From FEN-1297 sp963843605 (lineage in GTDB: Bacteria > Bacteroidota > Ignavibacteria > Ignavibacteriales > Ignavibacteriaceae): DNA of 64,000 bases. Location: assembly GCA_963843605.1 (NCBI GenBank), contig CAWJLA010000001.1, positions 1,775,162 through 1,839,161 on the forward strand, read 5' to 3'. A program made the position numbers and the translations under genes. Position 1 is the first letter of the stretch; each line of letters begins with the position of its first letter. Of the stretch, positions 61,867-64,000 are shown in pieces. The notes under the pieces are model-generated. The model was not told the DNA's origin. It saw only the letters and a list, made by a program, of their open reading frames with translations, and did not search any database.

Positions 61867-63513
61867 TTACTTGAGTAAAACAAATTTCTTAACTATATGC
61901 ATACCGCCGGCAGTTAAAGAGTAGAAATAAATTCCGCTCGCAAACCTGCTCCCGTCGAATATAACTTCATAGCTGCCTGCCTTCTGCTGTTTATTAACCA
62001 GAGTAGTTACTTCTCTACCGAGAATATCATAAACTTTTAATGTCACGGCCTCACCGCTTCCCCTTTCCTTCGCAGGGAGAGGGGATGAAGTTGAGGCCGG
62101 GATCGAGTATCTGATCTTTGTTGTCGGATTAAAAGGATTGGGAAAGTTCTGCTCTAATTTAATGAAGGCGGGTATATTTATGTTTTCACTTCGGACGTTT
62201 TCGATTTCCTGATCGTTGTTGTATCGTGTTAATGCAATAACACGGTGTCCGTAATTGTCTCCAGAGTACCCTGCAGCAATGATTCTGCCGTCACTCTGAA
62301 TTGAGACCGCATCGATAAAGCTGTTAAAAGCCCCGATAGGAGTATTTACTAAACCGTCGATACCGAATGTTTTATCGATTGTACCGTTATTATTATAACG
62401 GGTAAGTGTGAAATCACTTTGCATTTTATTCCAGGAACTTCCCGCAAAAATAAATTTACCGTCTTTTTGAAGCGCCAGGTAGCAGCTCAAACTCGATAGT
62501 TTGATTGTGTTAATAACTATACCGCTATCTCCAAAGCTTTGATCCAAAGTTCCGTTTTTGAAATATCTGGCAGCCGCAAACCCATCCGTAAGACCGGCGT
62601 AAGTTGCACCGGAAGCTATAATCTTTCCGTCGGCTTGTATTAACAGCGAATTTACCGAGCTTAAGCTTCCGATTGTGGTTTTCTCGATGCCTTTGGCCCC
62701 GAACGTAGTATCTATATCGCCGTTTAATTTGTATCTGACTAAAGTAAACGAATCAAAAATTCCCGCGGCAGATTCACCTGCCGCAATAATTTTATAGTTT
62801 GATCCGCCCGAAGTATCCTCTTGGAATAATAATGAGTTGATATAACAGTAAGGTTTGCCGAAAGAGGTTGTTGCAATTCCGTTTGTTCCGAAAGTACCGT
62901 CAAGAGTTCCGTCCGGATTATACCGGATCAAAACAAATGAATAGTTGTTGTTTGAATCTTCCGAATAGCCCGCTGCAATTATTTTGCCGTCAGGCTGTAC
63001 TGCAACCGTATTAAACCTTGCTTCAAGGAAACCTCCGGTTGTCATAATTATTCCATTTTTGCCGAATGAATTATCCCATACACCGTTTGGATTGCAACGT
63101 GCTATTAAAAAATGTGCATGATTGCCGTTCCATGTATAACCCGCGGCTACAATCTTCCCGTCATTTTGAATTACTGCTGAGTTGGCAGTATATTGAATTG
63201 TATCTGCAGGAAAGATTGTAATGCCGTTTGTCCCGAAATTATCGTCTAATGTTCCATCCGTGTTGTACCTAAATAAAGACAAAAAACTTCCGTTTGAATT
63301 ATTCGCCACACCTGTTACAACAATCTTACCGTCCGTTTGAATCGCCTCTGAACCGGCCATGACGGCGGCTTTTCCGATGGGAGTATTTACTATTCCATAA
63401 GTACCGAAGGAATAATCTAATGAACCGTCGTTGTTGCAGCGGACGAGAGTAAAGTCTTCATTATTACCGATCGAGGCATAGCTTGCGCCGATAATCTTTC
63501 CATCATCTTGCAA
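61867..63513 (-). CDS. T9SS-sorted delta-60 repeat protein, paralogue 3 (3' part)
   Basis: The frame encodes about eight delta-60 repeats and a T9SS sorting domain. Its apparent ATG (63513) is internal; coding continues upstream as ...VSTKIGNSTNPAYAVCLQDDGKI and is broken at AAA 63560-63562, where one more A would join it to the next fragment. In the sorting domain the usual 'RYSIP..VTLKVYDILG' is interrupted by TSSPLPAKERGSGEA, which is a translated family A palindromic repeat (62049-62096). Paralogues 1 and 2 have no such insert. The C-terminal MILLK-type end here is VKKFVLLK. Confidence 0.82.
   Translation of the reverse strand: MQDDGKIIGASYASIGNNEDFTLVRCNNDGSLDYSFGTYGIVNTPIGKAAVMAGSEAIQTDGKIVVTGVANNSNGSFLSLFRYNTDGTLDDNFGTNGITIFPADTIQYTANSAVIQNDGKIVAAGYTWNGNHAHFLIARCNPNGVWDNSFGKNGIIMTTGGFLEARFNTVAVQPDGKIIAAGYSEDSNNNYSFVLIRYNPDGTLDGTFGTNGIATTSFGKPYCYINSLLFQEDTSGGSNYKIIAAGESAAGIFDSFTLVRYKLNGDIDTTFGAKGIEKTTIGSLSSVNSLLIQADGKIIASGATYAGLTDGFAAARYFKNGTLDQSFGDSGIVINTIKLSSLSCYLALQKDGKFIFAGSSWNKMQSDFTLTRYNNNGTIDKTFGIDGLVNTPIGAFNSFIDAVSIQSDGRIIAAGYSGDNYGHRVIALTRYNNDQEIENVRSENINIPAFIKLEQNFPNPFNPTTKIRYSIPASTSSPLPAKERGSGEAVTLKVYDILGREVTTLVNKQQKAGSYEVIFDGSRFASGIYFYSLTAGGMHIVKKFVLLK
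62049..62096 (-). repeat. Palindromic repeat family A, copy 3 (in frame within a sorting domain)
   Basis: Plus strand runs CCTCACCGCTTCCCC ... CGCAGGGAGAGGGG ... TTGAGG, an imperfect palindrome with CTTTCCTTCGCAGGGAGAG at its centre. It adds about 15-16 codons in frame (SSPLPAKERGSGEA) to the T9SS sorting domain of a delta-60 protein, without a stop or frameshift. Confidence 0.78.
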
Positions 63514-64000
63514 GCAAACAGCGTAGGCAGGGTTGGTTGAATTTCCAATCTTAGTCGAGAAACTCCTTTTTTCCCGAAGGTACTGTCCAGGCTGCCGTCC
63601 GGATTATAACGGACAAACACAAAGCTGTCCGCATTTGATTTATTGGTGTAGCCGGAGACAATAATTTTATTATTTGATCCTCCGGCGGGATTATTTTCGA
63701 TTGCTACCGAATAAGCATACCCTGCCGAAGAATCAATTTCCGAACTTAAATTTCCGTTTATTCCGAATGAGGTATCCCGGGATCCGTCGGGATTAAATCT
63801 AGCCACTGCGAAATTCAGTATGTTGTTATTATACGAGTATCCTGCCGCAACTATTTTCCCGTCTTTTTGCAAAGCAATGGAATTTATACCGCATTTGGAA
63901 ACATGACTTCTTCCCAAAGGAGAACTGCCGATCATTTCAGTGACGATGCCGTTAGTTCCGAATGATTGATCGGGTAATCCGTTTTCATTTAAACGTATTA
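63417..64000 (-). CDS. T9SS-sorted delta-60 repeat protein, paralogue 3 (upstream part, cut by window edge)
   Basis: The frame is open to the right edge (reads IRLNENGLPDQSFGTNGIV at 64000 and leftward), so the start is outside the window. It holds about three delta-60 repeats (SIALQKDGKIVAAGYSYNNN; YNPDGSLDSTFGKKGV). After FGKKGV the frame turns to RLRLEIQ... with no family match and stops at 63417. Adding one T to GTTTC on the coding strand (AAA at 63560-63562 on plus) restores FSTKIGNSTNPAYAV and the next repeat. The 63935 ATG is internal. Confidence 0.8.
   Translation of the reverse strand, partial: IRLNENGLPDQSFGTNGIVTEMIGSSPLGRSHVSKCGINSIALQKDGKIVAAGYSYNNNILNFAVARFNPDGSRDTSFGINGNLSSEIDSSAGYAYSVAIENNPAGGSNNKIIVSGYTNKSNADSFVFVRYNPDGSLDSTFGKKGVSRLRLEIQPTLPTLFACKMMERLSAQAMPRSVIMKTLLSSAATTTVH

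Noticed and set aside
63417..63540. C-terminal tail RLRLEIQPTLPTLF... of the edge fragment as a novel domain
   Set aside because: It is the out-of-frame product of the one-base loss at 63560-63562; the other frame continues the delta-60 repeat.

Overview
The window looks like a chromosomal segment of a free-living member of the Bacteroidota/Ignavibacteriota side of the FCB superphylum (Ignavibacteria-like). The main evidence is a run of large secreted proteins ending in the type IX secretion sorting domain (NYPNPFNP ... MILLK), together with delta-60 repeat proteins, a hybrid two-component sensor of the Bacteroidetes type and AT-leaning intergenic DNA. This placement is an inference from protein families; no rRNA gene is present.

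Region 1 (1-28,580, all + strand) is one half of a type VI secretion system (T6SS) locus of the classical ClpV-containing kind. It starts in a gene that overlaps tssF, then has tssF, tssG, tssH/clpV, tssI/vgrG and a PAAR-tip gene. Next comes an accessory/effector island: an OmpA-like protein fused to an HEMGH zincin, a beta-propeller, an Ig-like protein, a LysM + peptidoglycan-binding protein, and a very large double-zincin gene split by a one-base frameshift. A DcrB/Eag-like chaperone, a membrane protein joining an FHA domain to a lytic transglycosylase, a PP2C phosphatase and a Ser/Thr kinase follow. Together these look like a phospho-threonine switch acting on a wall-cutting enzyme. The locus ends with two CsgG-like TPR proteins and an outer-membrane barrel. 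The remaining T6SS core genes (tssA-E, tssJ-M) are presumably upstream of the window.

Region 2 (28,581-50,000) holds type IX secretion cargo: a beta-propeller/ASH protein, a 1,877-residue adhesin-like protein with 177-residue repeats, and two tandem delta-60 paralogues. An ECF sigma factor gene paired with a kinase-TPR gene lies between them. An IS110-family element (33,536-34,890) has landed in a dispersed palindromic repeat. Its left end contains a readable bridge-RNA candidate whose guides match the insertion site and the element end.

Region 3 (50,000-64,000) has a PAS histidine kinase, tRNA-Lys(CTT) with its own terminator, a beta-helix cargo gene built from near-identical 1.3-kb tandem units, a hybrid two-component sensor split by two compensating frameshifts, and a third delta-60 cargo gene that runs off the right edge.

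Five single-base indels, all in short homopolymers, break four otherwise intact genes. Either assembly/sequencing indels or real decay could explain this, and fragment annotations here should be read as pieces of longer genes. Three copies of a palindromic 'CCTCACCC ... GGAGAGG' repeat are present, two of them translated inside genes.
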